Below are positions 14,530 to 22,949 of a DNA stretch of 47,135 bases, one piece after another. The notes under the pieces were generated by a model. It made no database searches. It was not told the DNA's origin and saw only the letters and a program-made list of their open reading frames with translations. The translations under genes were made by a program, and so were the position numbers. The stretch comes from Haloparvum sedimenti. Lineage in GTDB: Archaea; Halobacteriota; Halobacteria; Halobacteriales; Haloferacaceae. Numbering within the stretch: the stretch's first letter is position 1; every line of letters begins with the position of its first letter. The stretch spans positions 1 through 47,135 of the forward strand of contig NZ_LKIR01000142.1 in assembly GCF_001462205.1 (NCBI RefSeq), given 5' to 3'.

Positions 14530-16278
14530 ATGGACGCCGCCGCGGTCCGCGAACGAGCGGCCGATCTCCCGGCCGAGCCGGGGGTCTACCAGTTCCAGGA
14601 CGGCGACACGACGCTGTACGTCGGCAAGGCGGTCGACCTCCGCGCCCGCGTCCGGTCGTACGCCGACCCGCGGTCGGGGCGGATCCGCGGGATGGTCGAC
14701 CGCGCGGACGGGATCGACTTCGCGGTCACGGACACCGAGACGCAGGCGCTGCTGCTGGAGGCGAACCTGATCAAGCGGCTCCAGCCGCGGTTTAACGTCC
14801 GGCTGAAGGACGACAAGTCCTACCCGCTGGTCCAGTTCACCGACCACCCGATTCCGCGAATCGAGGTGACTCGCGATCCCGAGGAGGGAGCGACCGCGTT
14901 CGGTCCCTACACGAACAAAGGCCGCGTCGAGACGGTGGTGAAGGCGGTCCGGGAGACCTACGGATTGCGCGGCTGCTCGGACCACAAGTACAGCGACCGC
15001 GACCGCCCCTGCCTCGACTACGAGATGGGGCTGTGCACGGCGCCGTGTACGGGGGAGATCGACCCCGAGACGTACCGCGAGGACGTGACCGCCGCGCGCC
15101 GGTTCTTCGAGGGCGAAACCGGCGCGCTCGCGGACCCGATCCGCCGGGAGATGGAGGCGGCCGCGGAGCGTGAGGAGTTCGAGCGCGCCGCGAATCTCCG
15201 GGACAGACTGGAAGCAGTCGAAGCGTTCCACGGCGGCGGCTCAGAGGCGGTCGCCGGGCGTCCATCCGCGGAAACGACCGACGTGCTCGCGGCCGCGGTC
15301 GAGGGGGGCTCTCCGCGCGTGGCGCGGCTCCACAGCGAGCGCGGCCAGCTCGTCGATCGGAGTCGGCACCGACTCGACGCGCCGACGGACGAGGACGGGG
15401 CCGCGGCAGATACGCCGGCCGCGGTGCTCGGTGCCTTCCTCACCCAGTACTACGCGGAGCGCGACCTCCCGGACGTCGTCCTACTCGCCGAGCGGCCGCC
15501 CGACGAGGACGTGCTCGACTGGCTGGCACGCGAGGGCGTCGACGTGCGCGTTCCCGGCGCGGGGCGCGAGGCGAAGCTGGTCGACCTCGCACTCAAGAAC
15601 GCCCGGCGGCGCGGCGGGCGGGACGACGAGCTCGGCGCGCTCGCGGACCGGCTCGGCATCGATCGCCCCGACCGGATCGAGGGGTTCGACGTGAGCCACG
15701 CGCAGGGAACCGCGGTCGTCGGATCCGACGTCTGCTTCGTCGACGGGAGCGCCGAGACGGCCGACTACCGGCGGAAGAAGCTCCCGGAGCGCAACGACGA
15801 CTACGCCAACATGCGCGCGCTGATCCGGTGGCGCGCGACGCGGGCGGTCGAGGATCGGGACGACCGCTCCGACCCGGACCTGTTGCTGATCGACGGCGGC
15901 GAGGGGCAGCTCGCGGCCGCGCGGGACGCGCTCGCGGAGACCGGCTGGGACGTGCCGGTCGTCGCGCTGGCGAAGGCCGAGGAGATCGTGATCACGCCGG
16001 ACGGCCCGCGGGACTGGCCGGACGACGCGCCGGAGCTACACCTCCTCCAGCGCGTGCGCGACGAGGCGCACCGCTTCGCGGTCCAGTACCACCAGACGGT
16101 CCGCGACGAGGTCTCGACCGTCCTCGACGACGTGCCGGGCGTCGGCCCCGAGACACGCCGGCGGCTCCTCCGTCGGTTCGGGTCGGTCGGGAGTGTCCGC
16201 GACGCGTCCGTCGAGGACCTGACCGACGTGGACGGCGTCGGCGAGAAGACGGCGCGGACCATCGCGGATCGCCTATAG
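14530..16278 (+). CDS. uvrC: Excinuclease ABC subunit C
   Basis: 582 residues, near the usual 590-610. It makes the dual incisions in nucleotide excision repair together with UvrB. The N-terminal GIY-YIG nuclease (PGVYQFQ and LYVGKA) spans residues 18-95. Four cysteines at 149, 161, 169 and 173 form the cluster seen in UvrC proteins, which can ligate Fe-S. The UvrB-binding UVR motif lies near 205-230, and the RNase H-like nuclease follows with FDVSHAQG and [12 protein letters not shown]-terminal double HhH ([26 protein letters not shown]) ends the protein. TTCAAACC about 30 nt before the ATG fits a leaderless start. uvrB is 24 kb away in this window; uvrA is not present. Confidence 0.97.
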   Translation: MDAAAVRERAADLPAEPGVYQFQDGDTTLYVGKAVDLRARVRSYADPRSGRIRGMVDRADGIDFAVTDTETQALLLEANLIKRLQPRFNVRLKDDKSYPLVQFTDHPIPRIEVTRDPEEGATAFGPYTNKGRVETVVKAVRETYGLRGCSDHKYSDRDRPCLDYEMGLCTAPCTGEIDPETYREDVTAARRFFEGETGALADPIRREMEAAAEREEFERAANLRDRLEAVEAFHGGGSEAVAGRPSAETTDVLAAAVEGGSPRVARLHSERGQLVDRSRHRLDAPTDEDGAAADTPAAVLGAFLTQYYAERDLPDVVLLAERPPDEDVLDWLAREGVDVRVPGAGREAKLVDLALKNARRRGGRDDELGALADRLGIDRPDRIEGFDVSHAQGTAVVGSDVCFVDGSAETADYRRKKLPERNDDYANMRALIRWRATRAVEDRDDRSDPDLLLIDGGEGQLAAARDALAETGWDVPVVALAKAEEIVITPDGPRDWPDDAPELHLLQRVRDEAHRFAVQYHQTVRDEVSTVLDDVPGVGPETRRRLLRRFGSVGSVRDASVEDLTDVDGVGEKTARTIADRL

Positions 16279-16391
16279 CGGACGCTGACAGCCGATAATA
16301 AATGGCGAACAGGCGGCTACGGTCGCGGTTCAGGTCGGCTCGCGGGGCGACTGCCGCGCTCTCGCGTCGCGGTCGGCGACCGCGCGCGTGT

Positions 16392-16413
16392 CGGGGGCGC
16401 TGGCCCCCGTTTC
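16392..16413 (+). terminator. Hairpin with T-run after uvrC
   Basis: CGGGGGC (16392-16398), loop GCTG, GCCCCCG (16403-16409), then TTT. It lies 114 bp after the uvrC stop, in the 262-bp gap before hisA. It may terminate uvrC transcription; archaeal terminators do not need hairpins, so this is tentative. Otherwise the gap holds only the hisA promoter. Confidence 0.35.
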
Positions 16414-16540
16414 GCCCGCCCCGCGGTCGTGGTCAGGTCACGGAACGGGTGGTTCGGTCTGGTACATAAGGATCGGGGCGAGGAGAGCAGCCGTCGCCGG
16501 AACCGACCGGCTTAACCCCGGACCGACGGTAGCCGACTTC

Positions 16541-17332
16541 ATGAGCCACTTCCCGGAGTTCGAGGTGATCCCCGCCGTCGACGTGCAGGACGGCGAGGTG
16601 GTCCAGCTCGTGCAGGGCGAACGCGGCACCGGCAAGCGGTACGGCGACCCGGTCGAGGCCGCGGAGCGGTGGATCGACGCGGGCGCGCGCACGCTCCACC
16701 TCGTCGACCTCGACGGCGCGTTCGAGGGCGAGCGCGCCAACGCGGCCGCGATCGAGGCGGTGGTCGAGGCGGTCGAGAGGCTCGAGGCGGGCAGCGGGGG
16801 GACCGGAGCGATCGACCTCCAGCTCGGCGGCGGGATCAGGACTGCCGCGGGCGGGATGGATCTGCTGGAGCTGGGTCTCGACCGCGTGATCCTCGGGACG
16901 GCCGCGGTCGAGAAGCCGGAGATCGTCGCGGAGATCTCGGAGACGTATCCGGGGTCGGTGATGGTGAGCCTCGACGCGAAGGACGGCGAGGTCGTGGTCT
17001 CCGGCTGGACCGAGTCGACGGGGCTGGATCCCGCCGAGGCGGCCGCGCGCTACGAGGAGCTCGGCGCCGGCGCGGTGCTTTTCACGAACGTCGACGTGGA
17101 GGGACAGCTTTCGGGGATCGACCGCGAGGCGGTCGAAGCCGTGGTGGAAGCGGTCGACATTCCCGTCGTCGCGTCGGGCGGCGTCGCGTCGGTCGAGGAC
17201 GTGGTCGCGCTGAAGGAGGCCGGCGCGGCCGCGACCGTCGTCGGCACGGCGCTGTACGAGGGCGAGTTCACGCTCGCGGAGGCGCAGTCGGCCGCGGACG
17301 CGGTCGACGCGGGCGACGCGGGCGAGAAGTAG
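16541..17332 (+). CDS. hisA: ProFAR isomerase (histidine biosynthesis)
   Basis: HisA, 1-(5-phosphoribosyl)-5-[(5-phosphoribosylamino)methylideneamino]imidazole-4-carboxamide isomerase, the fourth step of histidine synthesis. It is a 263-residue TIM barrel with the catalytic Asp14 in EVIPAVDV and the second catalytic Asp in VSLDAKDG. Phosphate-binding loops are LQLGGGIR and VASGGVAS. The ATG at 16541 is chosen over the upstream open frame (from 16388) because MSHFPEFEVIPAVD is the canonical N-terminus and GGCTTAACC (about 16509-16517) lies about 27 nt upstream. It is followed 61 bp later by hisB with its own promoter. Confidence 0.97.
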   Translation: MSHFPEFEVIPAVDVQDGEVVQLVQGERGTGKRYGDPVEAAERWIDAGARTLHLVDLDGAFEGERANAAAIEAVVEAVERLEAGSGGTGAIDLQLGGGIRTAAGGMDLLELGLDRVILGTAAVEKPEIVAEISETYPGSVMVSLDAKDGEVVVSGWTESTGLDPAEAAARYEELGAGAVLFTNVDVEGQLSGIDREAVEAVVEAVDIPVVASGGVASVEDVVALKEAGAAATVVGTALYEGEFTLAEAQSAADAVDAGDAGEK

Positions 17333-17393
17333 CGAGGAACGCGGCGAGTTGATGAGCGCAACCACCTTATGACCGGCCCGCGAGGGGGCGTGT

Positions 17394-17984
17394 ATGAGCG
17401 ACCGGAGCGCGGCCGTCTCGCGGGCGACCGCCGAGACGGAGATCGACCTGACGCTCGCCGTCGACGGCGACGGCGACGCCGCGGTGGACACCGGCGTCGG
17501 CTTCTTCGACCACATGCTGGAGTCGTTCGCCAAGCACGGCCTCTTCGATCTGACCGTCCAGTGCGACGGCGACACCCACATCGACGACCACCACACCGTC
17601 GAGGACGTGGCGATCTGTCTCGGCGAGGCGTTCGCGGAGGCGCTCGGCGACAAGCGCGGGATCCGGCGCTACGCCGACCGGCGCGTGCCCCTCGACGAGG
17701 CGGTCGCGTCCGTCGTGGTCGACATCTCGGGCCGGCCGTACTACGAGTTCTCCGGCTCGTTCTCGCAGGAGTCGGTCGGGGAGTTCACGAGCGTCATGGC
17801 CGACCACTTCGCGATGTCGCTGGCGCACAACGCCGGCCTGACGCTGCACGCGGGGATCGAGCGCGGCGACAACGCCCACCACGAGGTCGAGGCGCTGTTC
17901 AAGGCGCTCGCCCGGGCGCTCGACGACGCGACTCGGATCGACGACCGCCGGTCCGACACGCCGAGCACGAAGGGCGAGTTGTAG
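17394..17984 (+). CDS. hisB: Imidazoleglycerol-phosphate dehydratase
   Basis: HisB, 196 residues, monofunctional, without the phosphatase domain of the enterobacterial fusion. It dehydrates imidazoleglycerol phosphate to imidazoleacetol phosphate. The paired metal-binding motifs are present: [32 protein letters not shown] and [17 protein letters not shown]. The ATG at 17394 has CACCTTATGAC about 27 nt upstream, so it is probably transcribed on its own as well as with hisA. The next gene, an ACT-domain regulator, also has its own TATA-like box. Confidence 0.97.
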   Translation: MSDRSAAVSRATAETEIDLTLAVDGDGDAAVDTGVGFFDHMLESFAKHGLFDLTVQCDGDTHIDDHHTVEDVAICLGEAFAEALGDKRGIRRYADRRVPLDEAVASVVVDISGRPYYEFSGSFSQESVGEFTSVMADHFAMSLAHNAGLTLHAGIERGDNAHHEVEALFKALARALDDATRIDDRRSDTPSTKGEL

Positions 17985-18060
17985 CGGACGGCCGTCGCCG
18001 CTCCCGTCGCGGACCGCCCCGTGCCTTTTAAGCCCTGCGCGGCGGGCGTTCGAGTAACGG

Positions 18061-18561
18061 ATGTTCGACGAGATAATGGAGAAGTTCGAGGGCTCGCCGA
18101 GCCAGCAGTCGGTTATCCGGCTGCTTCTGGAGCGCGGCTTCTCCGTCAACGACGAGGGGCGTGTCGTCTCCGGGGGGATCGAGATCCCTTACACCGGGAT
18201 CGCGCGCGAGCTGGACGTGGACCGGCGCGTGGTCGACTCGACGACCGACGCGATCCTCGCGGACCCCGAGCTCCGCCGGATCTTCGCCAACATCTCCGCG
18301 ATCCCGAGCCTCATGGACCTCGCGCCGGTGCTCGACCTGACCGTGCTCACGGTGGAGGTCGCGGCCGCGGACGAGTCGGGCATCGTCGCGGAGGTGACCG
18401 GCCTGATCGCCGACCACGGCATCTCCATCCGACAGGTGATAAGTGAGGATCCGGAGTTCACCGACGACCCCAAACTGTACGTCATCACCGACGAAGCGAT
18501 CCCCGGCGACCTGCTCGTCGAGATCCGCGACCTCGCCTACGTCCGCCGCGTCGAGTTCTGA
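18061..18561 (+). CDS. ACT-domain regulator of amino acid metabolism
   Basis: A 166-residue archaeal protein of the COG2150 type. Residues 1-80 look like an HTH-type DNA-binding region (SQQSVIRLLLERGFSVND, VDRRVVDSTTDAILADPELR). Residues 90-166 form an ACT domain (LTVLTVEVAAADESGIVAEV, DHGISIRQVISEDPE) that usually binds an amino acid. Its place after hisA-hisB suggests amino acid-dependent regulation of biosynthesis, possibly of histidine, but the ligand and targets are inferred. CTTTTAAGCC about 32 nt upstream of the ATG is the likely promoter. Confidence 0.8.
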   Translation: MFDEIMEKFEGSPSQQSVIRLLLERGFSVNDEGRVVSGGIEIPYTGIARELDVDRRVVDSTTDAILADPELRRIFANISAIPSLMDLAPVLDLTVLTVEVAAADESGIVAEVTGLIADHGISIRQVISEDPEFTDDPKLYVITDEAIPGDLLVEIRDLAYVRRVEF

Positions 18562-18668
18562 AGCGGTCGCGCTCCCTCTCTTTCGCCCCGTACTTTTCAC
18601 CCGTGACGCGCCATCCGGGCTCGAGGCGGTCGTCTCTCGTTTCACTTCCACTACGGTGTTAACGGGGG

Positions 18669-18676
18669 TTTATATG
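18669..18676 (+). promoter_or_regulatory. TATA box of radA
   Basis: TTTATATG is centred about 28 nt before the radA ATG (18701). This is the clearest TATA box in the window. There is no room for a Shine-Dalgarno leader, so radA is read from a leaderless transcript. Confidence 0.7.
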
Positions 18677-18700
18677 CGGTGACGGACAAGGCGGGAGTAC

Positions 18701-19732
18701 ATGCCCGAAGACGAACTCGAGGACCTTCCCGGCGTCGGCCCCGCGACGGCCGACAAACTCGTCGACAGCGGTTTCGAGAGCTACCAGAGCATCGCCGTGG
18801 CCAGCCCCGGCGAGCTGTCGAACACCGCAGACATCGGCGAGTCGTCCGCGTCCGACATCATCAACGCCGCCCGCGAGGCGGCGGACGTGGGCGGCTTCGA
18901 GACCGGCGCGACCGTGCTCGAACGACGCGAGCAGATCGGCAAGCTCTCGTGGCAGATCGACGAGGTGGACGAGCTGCTCGGCGGCGGTATCGAGACGCAG
19001 TCGATCACCGAGGTGTACGGCGAGTTCGGCGCCGGCAAGTCGCAGGTGACCCACCAGATGGCCGTCAACGTCCAGCTTCCGAAGGAGTACGGCGGCCTCG
19101 AGGGCGGCTGTATCTTCGTCGACTCCGAGGACACCTTCCGCCCCGAGCGGATCGACGACATGGTCCGCGGGCTGGACGACGAGATCCTCGCGAACGAGTT
19201 CGAGCGCCGCGAGATCGAGGGCTCGCCGGACGACGACGAGGCGATGGAGGAGCTCGTCGCCGCGTTCCTCGACCAGATCCACGTCGCGAAGGCGTTCAAC
19301 TCCAACCACCAGATTCTGCTCGCGGAGAAGGCCAAGGAGCTGGCCGGCGAGCACGAGGAAACGGAGTGGCCCATCCGCATCGTCTGCGTCGACTCGCTGA
19401 CCGCGCACTTCCGCGCCGAGTACGTCGGTCGGGGCGAACTCGCCGACCGCCAGCAGAAGCTCAACAAGCACCTTCACGACCTGATGCGGATCGGCGACCT
19501 GTTCAACACCGCCATCCTCGTCACCAACCAGGTCGCGTCGAACCCCGACTCCTACTTCGGCGACCCCACGCAGGCGATCGGCGGCAACATCCTCGGTCAC
19601 GCCTCCACGTTCCGGATGTACCTCCGCAAGTCGAAGGGCGACAAGCGGATCGTCCGCCTCGTCGACGCGCCCAACCTCGCGGACGGCGAGGCAGTCATGC
19701 GCGTCCAGAACGAGGGGCTGAAGCCGGAGTAA
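18701..19732 (+). CDS. radA: DNA repair and recombination protein RadA
   Basis: Archaeal RadA (Rad51/RecA family), 343 residues, the standard size in haloarchaea. It forms helical filaments on single-stranded DNA and drives strand exchange. The N-terminal HhH domain ([20 protein letters not shown]) spans residues 8-60. The polymerisation and ATPase core carries Walker A GEFGAGKS at 107-114 and Walker B ending in RIVCVDSLT, with L1/L2 loop regions and ATNQV-type [10 protein letters not shown] downstream. The gene is intact. A strong TATA box lies 28 nt upstream, and a structured repeat element with a T-run begins three bases after the stop. Confidence 0.98.
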   Translation: MPEDELEDLPGVGPATADKLVDSGFESYQSIAVASPGELSNTADIGESSASDIINAAREAADVGGFETGATVLERREQIGKLSWQIDEVDELLGGGIETQSITEVYGEFGAGKSQVTHQMAVNVQLPKEYGGLEGGCIFVDSEDTFRPERIDDMVRGLDDEILANEFERREIEGSPDDDEAMEELVAAFLDQIHVAKAFNSNHQILLAEKAKELAGEHEETEWPIRIVCVDSLTAHFRAEYVGRGELADRQQKLNKHLHDLMRIGDLFNTAILVTNQVASNPDSYFGDPTQAIGGNILGHASTFRMYLRKSKGDKRIVRLVDAPNLADGEAVMRVQNEGLKPE

Positions 19733-19734
19733 GA

Positions 19735-19868
19735 CGACCTTTTTCTGCGGTCGGGTGAGCGCGGCGCAGGCGCCGCGCTCACCGCTCCCTTGAAAAATGT
19801 CGATCAAAAAGGGCCGCGGTCGGCGCTGCGGGCGCTTCGCGCCCTCGCGCCGCCGCGGTACCACGACC
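19735..19868 (-). repeat. Three-stem structured repeat element, copy near radA (inverted)
   Basis: Reverse complement of the element duplicated at 44580-44801. On the plus strand it has CGACC/GGTCG around a T-rich loop (19735-19753). A perfect 13-bp hairpin follows, with GTGAGCGCGGCGC (19756-19768) and GCGCCGCGCTCAC (19771-19783). Next comes ACCGCTCCCTT...AAGGG.CCGCGGT around TTGATCGACATTTTT-type sequence, then a stretch to GGTACCAC. The outer sequence and loops are conserved with the distal copies; the 13-bp stem differs there but is still paired. Confidence 0.75.
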
Positions 19869-19876
19869 TCGCACAT

Positions 19877-20035
19877 AACCGCACAGCGACCGCATCAGCA
19901 CCGCACCGCGGCCGAAACAGAAACCCGCACAGCGACCGCATCAGCACCGCACCGCGGCCGAAACAGAAACCCGCACAGCGACCGCGACCGCCACAGCACC
20001 GCACCGCCACAGCACCGCACCGCGACCGCAGGAGA
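19877..20035 (-). repeat. Tandem repeat array beside the structured element
   Basis: Two full 46-bp units (CGCACAGCGACCGCATCAGC, then ACCGCACCGCGGCCGAAAC, AGAAACC) and shorter CACAGCACCGCACCG derivatives. The word GCGACCGCATCAGCACCGCA is the reverse complement of the 22-bp unit in the array at 44304-44540. At both loci the array is next to the three-stem element, on the same side and at the same distance. It has no coding potential beyond repetitive artefact frames. Confidence 0.7.
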
Positions 20036-20219
20036 CCGAAAATTGATCGGTAGCACGATCCCACGGTGAGGGATCCCGACCCGTCGACCCCAGAGAGCCG
20101 GGTGATGGGCCTCGAACACCGGGTGCGCGCGAGCGTTTTGGCCGTATCTCTCGGACATTCTGACACTATGGCCGTCAAGTTCCGTGGCAACACTTGCACG
20201 GTCTGTCGGCGAATTACGT

Positions 20220-20306
20220 CCTTATATTGCCCTTATTCGTCCCTATATCTGACGGCTGCTGTATTCTCGGCCTGAATTTTTGACAAACTCAACTCCAATC
20301 TTTATG
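20220..20306 (+). promoter_or_regulatory. Promoter region of the amt leader: phased CCYTAT repeats and TATA box
   Basis: CCTTAT at 20220-20225, CCCTTAT at 20230-20236 and CCCTAT at 20241-20246 are spaced 10-11 bp, one helical turn. They are followed 55 bp later by the TATA box TTTATG (20301-20306). The stretch is AT-rich. The phased repeats are candidate binding sites for a nitrogen regulator; that role is inferred only from position. Confidence 0.5.
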
Positions 20307-20331
20307 TATGGTCGTTCCACCAAGTCAAGAC

Positions 20332-20418
20332 GTGATTCACGATACGAACGCACGCAGTTCGGGTGTACCAGTGAACGATCGTTTGGAATTGGGGCTCGCT
20401 GAGGTGATGTCGGCATGA
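20332..20418 (+). CDS. Leaderless 28-codon upstream ORF coupled to amt
   Basis: GTG at 20332 lies about 28 nt after the TATA box at 20301-20306, the leaderless start distance. The frame runs 28 codons (peptide beginning [20 protein letters not shown] if GTG is read as Met) to a TGA at 20416-20418. This overlaps the amt start ATG (20415-20417) as ATGA. Without this ORF amt would have an 85-nt 5' UTR. The arrangement suggests a leader peptide that delivers ribosomes to amt. The peptide resembles nothing I recognise. Confidence 0.55.
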   Translation: MIHDTNARSSGVPVNDRLELGLAEVMSA

Positions 20419-22094
20419 CGCTCGGCGCCGGTCTGCTCGCGCAGGTCGACCCCTCCGTCATCGCGGAGGGCGTGAACCTGATGTGGGTCGCGGTCGCCTG
20501 CTTCCTGATCTTCTTCATGCACGCGGGCTTCGCGATGCTGGAGGCGGGACAGGTCCGCGCGAAGAACGTCGCCAACCAGCTGACGAAGAACCTGCTGACC
20601 TGGAGCGTGGGCGTCATCGCCTACTTCTTCATCGGCTTCGGGCTGGAGGCGTTCGTCGGCGGTCTCACCGGCGGCGGCTCCTACGGTCTCGGCCAGTTCA
20701 CGGCCGTGATGGGCGCCGAGGACGGCGCCTGGGTCAACAGCTGGCTCTTCGGCGCCGTCTTCGCGATGACGGCCGCGACCATCGTCTCCGGCGCGGTCGC
20801 CGGCCGCGCGAAGCTCCGCGCGTACGTCGGCTACACGCTGCTGCTCGCGGCGGTCATCTACCCCGTCGTGGTCGGCTTCACGTGGGGCGGCGGCTTCCTC
20901 GCCTCGCTCGGCTTCGTCGACTTCGCGGGCGGCATGATCGTCCACGGCATGGGCGGCATCGCCGGCCTCACGGCCGCGTACGTCCTCGGCCCGCGCATCG
21001 ACCGCTACGCCGACGACGGCTCCACGAACGTCATCCCGGGCCACTCGATCACCTTCGCGGTGCTCGGGACGCTGGTGCTGGCGTTCGGCTGGTACGGCTT
21101 CAACGTCGGCACCACCGCGACCGTCTTCACGACCACCGAGGCGGGCGAACTCGCGCTCGGCGGGTACGCCTCCGTGGGCCGCGTCGCGCTCGCGACCACC
21201 GTCGGGATGGCGTTCGGCGCGGTGGGCGCCGCCATCGCCTCCCTCTCGGTCAACGGGAAGGTCGACACGCTGTACGTCGCGAACGGACTGCTCGCGGGCC
21301 TCGTCGGCGTGACGGGCATCGCCAACGTCGTCACCTGGTGGGGCGCCATGGCCGTCGCGTTAGTCTGCGGCCTCCAGCTCCCGTTCGTCTTCGAGTTCGT
21401 CTCCGACCGCCTGAAGATCGACGACGTCTGTGCCGTCTTCCCGGTCCACGGCTCCGCCGGCGTCATCGGCGTGCTGGCGCTGCCGTTCGTCCACGTCAAC
21501 GGCTTCTCCGTCGACCTGCTCGTCGCGCAGGTCGTCGGCACCGCGGTCATCACGGTCTGGACCGTCGTCGCCACCGGCGCCGTCTTCGGGGCGTTCAAGG
21601 CCGCCGGACAGGCCCGCGTCTCGCCCGAACACGAGCGCGAGGGCCTCGACGTCTCCGAACACGGCGTCGACACCTACCCCGAGTTCGGCAAGCCCATCGC
21701 CGCGGACGGCGGCGACGCCGGCGTCGTCCGCACGGACGGCGGCGAGGGCTCGGGCATCGAGATGGTCACGGCGATCATCCGCCCGGACAAGCTCGGCGAC
21801 GTGAAGACCGCGCTCGCGGAGACCGGCGCGCCGTCGCTGACCGTCACGAACGTCTCCGGCCGCGGCTCCCAGCCAGCCAAGAAGGGCCAGTGGCGCGGCG
21901 AGGAGTACGTCGTCGACCTCCACCAGAAGGTGAAGGTGGAGTGCGTGGTCGCGGACGTGCCCGCCGAGGAGGTCGCGGAAGCCATCGCCGACGCCGCCTC
22001 CACCGGCGAACCCGGCGACGGCAAGGTGTTCATCATGCCCGTCGAGGACGCGCTGCAGGTCCGCACGGGCGCCCGCGGGGTGGAAGCGGTCTGA
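20415..22094 (+). CDS. amt: Ammonium transporter fused to a PII (GlnB/GlnK) domain
   Basis: 559 residues. Residues 1 to about 425 form an Amt/Mep/Rh channel of eleven membrane helices. The twin pore histidines are His177 ([10 protein letters not shown]) and His345 ([10 protein letters not shown]). A hydrophilic linker of about 25 residues leads to a PII domain at 450-559: [14 protein letters not shown], the T-loop with WRGEEYVV (Tyr498 at the uridylylation position) and [17 protein letters not shown]. In most haloarchaea amt and glnK are separate adjacent genes; here they are one reading frame. PII normally plugs the channel when ATP and 2-oxoglutarate signals indicate nitrogen sufficiency, so the fusion would hold the gate next to the pore. 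Translation is probably coupled to the short ORF ending at 20418. A perfect hairpin with a T-run follows at 22201. Confidence 0.95.
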   Translation: MTLGAGLLAQVDPSVIAEGVNLMWVAVACFLIFFMHAGFAMLEAGQVRAKNVANQLTKNLLTWSVGVIAYFFIGFGLEAFVGGLTGGGSYGLGQFTAVMGAEDGAWVNSWLFGAVFAMTAATIVSGAVAGRAKLRAYVGYTLLLAAVIYPVVVGFTWGGGFLASLGFVDFAGGMIVHGMGGIAGLTAAYVLGPRIDRYADDGSTNVIPGHSITFAVLGTLVLAFGWYGFNVGTTATVFTTTEAGELALGGYASVGRVALATTVGMAFGAVGAAIASLSVNGKVDTLYVANGLLAGLVGVTGIANVVTWWGAMAVALVCGLQLPFVFEFVSDRLKIDDVCAVFPVHGSAGVIGVLALPFVHVNGFSVDLLVAQVVGTAVITVWTVVATGAVFGAFKAAGQARVSPEHEREGLDVSEHGVDTYPEFGKPIAADGGDAGVVRTDGGEGSGIEMVTAIIRPDKLGDVKTALAETGAPSLTVTNVSGRGSQPAKKGQWRGEEYVVDLHQKVKVECVVADVPAEEVAEAIADAASTGEPGDGKVFIMPVEDALQVRTGARGVEAV

Positions 22095-22200
22095 GGCGAC
22101 ACTCCATCGTCGACGGCATTCCGACCCCCGCCTGGCCGTGGCGACGCGCGGGGTGACGCTTGGGTGTGTGGCGGGCGGTCGCGCCCGTCTCGCCGCGCCA

Positions 22201-22225
22201 CGCCGCACGCGTGCGGCGCTTTTCT
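22201..22225 (+). terminator. Perfect palindrome plus T-run after amt
   Basis: CGCCGCACG followed directly by CGTGCGGCG (22201-22218, an 18-bp perfect palindrome), then CTTTTCT. This is the classic intrinsic-terminator shape, 106 bp after the amt stop. The rest of the 269-bp gap (22095-22363) shows no gene. Confidence 0.5.
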
Positions 22226-22363
22226 GCAGTTCATCGAACGCCGAGCGGCGGCGCCGGTCGCGGCCGTCCGACCCGAGCGCCGCGGTGCGAGCGGGATGCG
22301 GCCGTGCGACCCGGGCGCGGATCCGGGTTCACGGCTATGTGGCTGGCCCCGCAACGGGGAGGC

Positions 22364-22848
22364 ATGGTCTCGAACACGCGTCTGTACGGCGCCGCGGTCG
22401 GCGTGGCGTCCGGCGGCTACTCGGTGGTCAGCGCGACGACCGCCTCGCGCATGGTGACGGCCGGGTGGCTGATGCTGGTCGTCGGCGCCGTCGCGCTCGT
22501 TCACGGTCTCGCACTGTTGACGCCCGCGGCCGACCGCATCGGCGACGCCAGCGGGCCCCTGATGGCCGTCTACGCGCTGACCATGCTCGCGATCCAGGTC
22601 GCGTGGCTGCGGGATTCCTCGCCGACGGGAGCGGCATGGGCGGCGGAATGGACGGCGGCATGGGGTCGGGGATGGGGAGCGACGCGATGGGCTCGACCAT
22701 GGGGAGCGCCGGCCTGATGGGGGTCGACCTCGGGATGACCGCGCTCGCGCTGGTGATGCTCGCCAGCGGCCTGATCATGGCGCGAGGCTCCGGGATGGAC
22801 GGCGGGGAGACGGCCGCCGGCGGGACGACGGACGGCGACAGGATGTGA
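22364..22848 (+). pseudogene. Small membrane protein with a probable -1 frameshift
   Basis: ATG 22364 opens a frame with three hydrophobic helices ([56 protein letters not shown]). Near 22610-22616 this frame turns into Trp/Arg/Ala nonsense. Meanwhile the neighbouring frame becomes plausible: [16 protein letters not shown], then a Met/Gly/Ser-rich stretch and a last helix [20 protein letters not shown], ending at 22848. One extra G in the GGG run at about 22612-22614 would join them into a single protein of about 160 residues. I recall similar Met/Gly-rich small membrane proteins in haloarchaea, function unknown. The break may be real, a sequencing error or programmed frameshifting. Confidence 0.6.
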
Positions 22849-22949
22849 GCGGCCCGGCGCCCGGGCAACGTCCGGGTGGCGTCAGCCTCGATCCGGCGGC
22901 CGCCGCCGACTCGACAAGGACTTTGGGCCGCCGCGCCGAAGCCCGAGGC

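Noticed and set aside
19797-20069. Short plus-strand frames rich in Arg/His/Thr-Ala
   Set aside because: They translate the inverted structured element and its tandem array only.
20050-20140. A possible tRNA (GGCCTCGAAC and GGGTGATGGG words)
   Set aside because: No acceptor stem, anticodon arm or T-arm can be drawn around these words.
20168-20275. A 35-codon frame MAVKFRGNTCTVCRRITSLY with a CxxC
   Set aside because: It ends in AT-rich promoter sequence, lacks a promoter of its own at the usual distance and resembles no known family.
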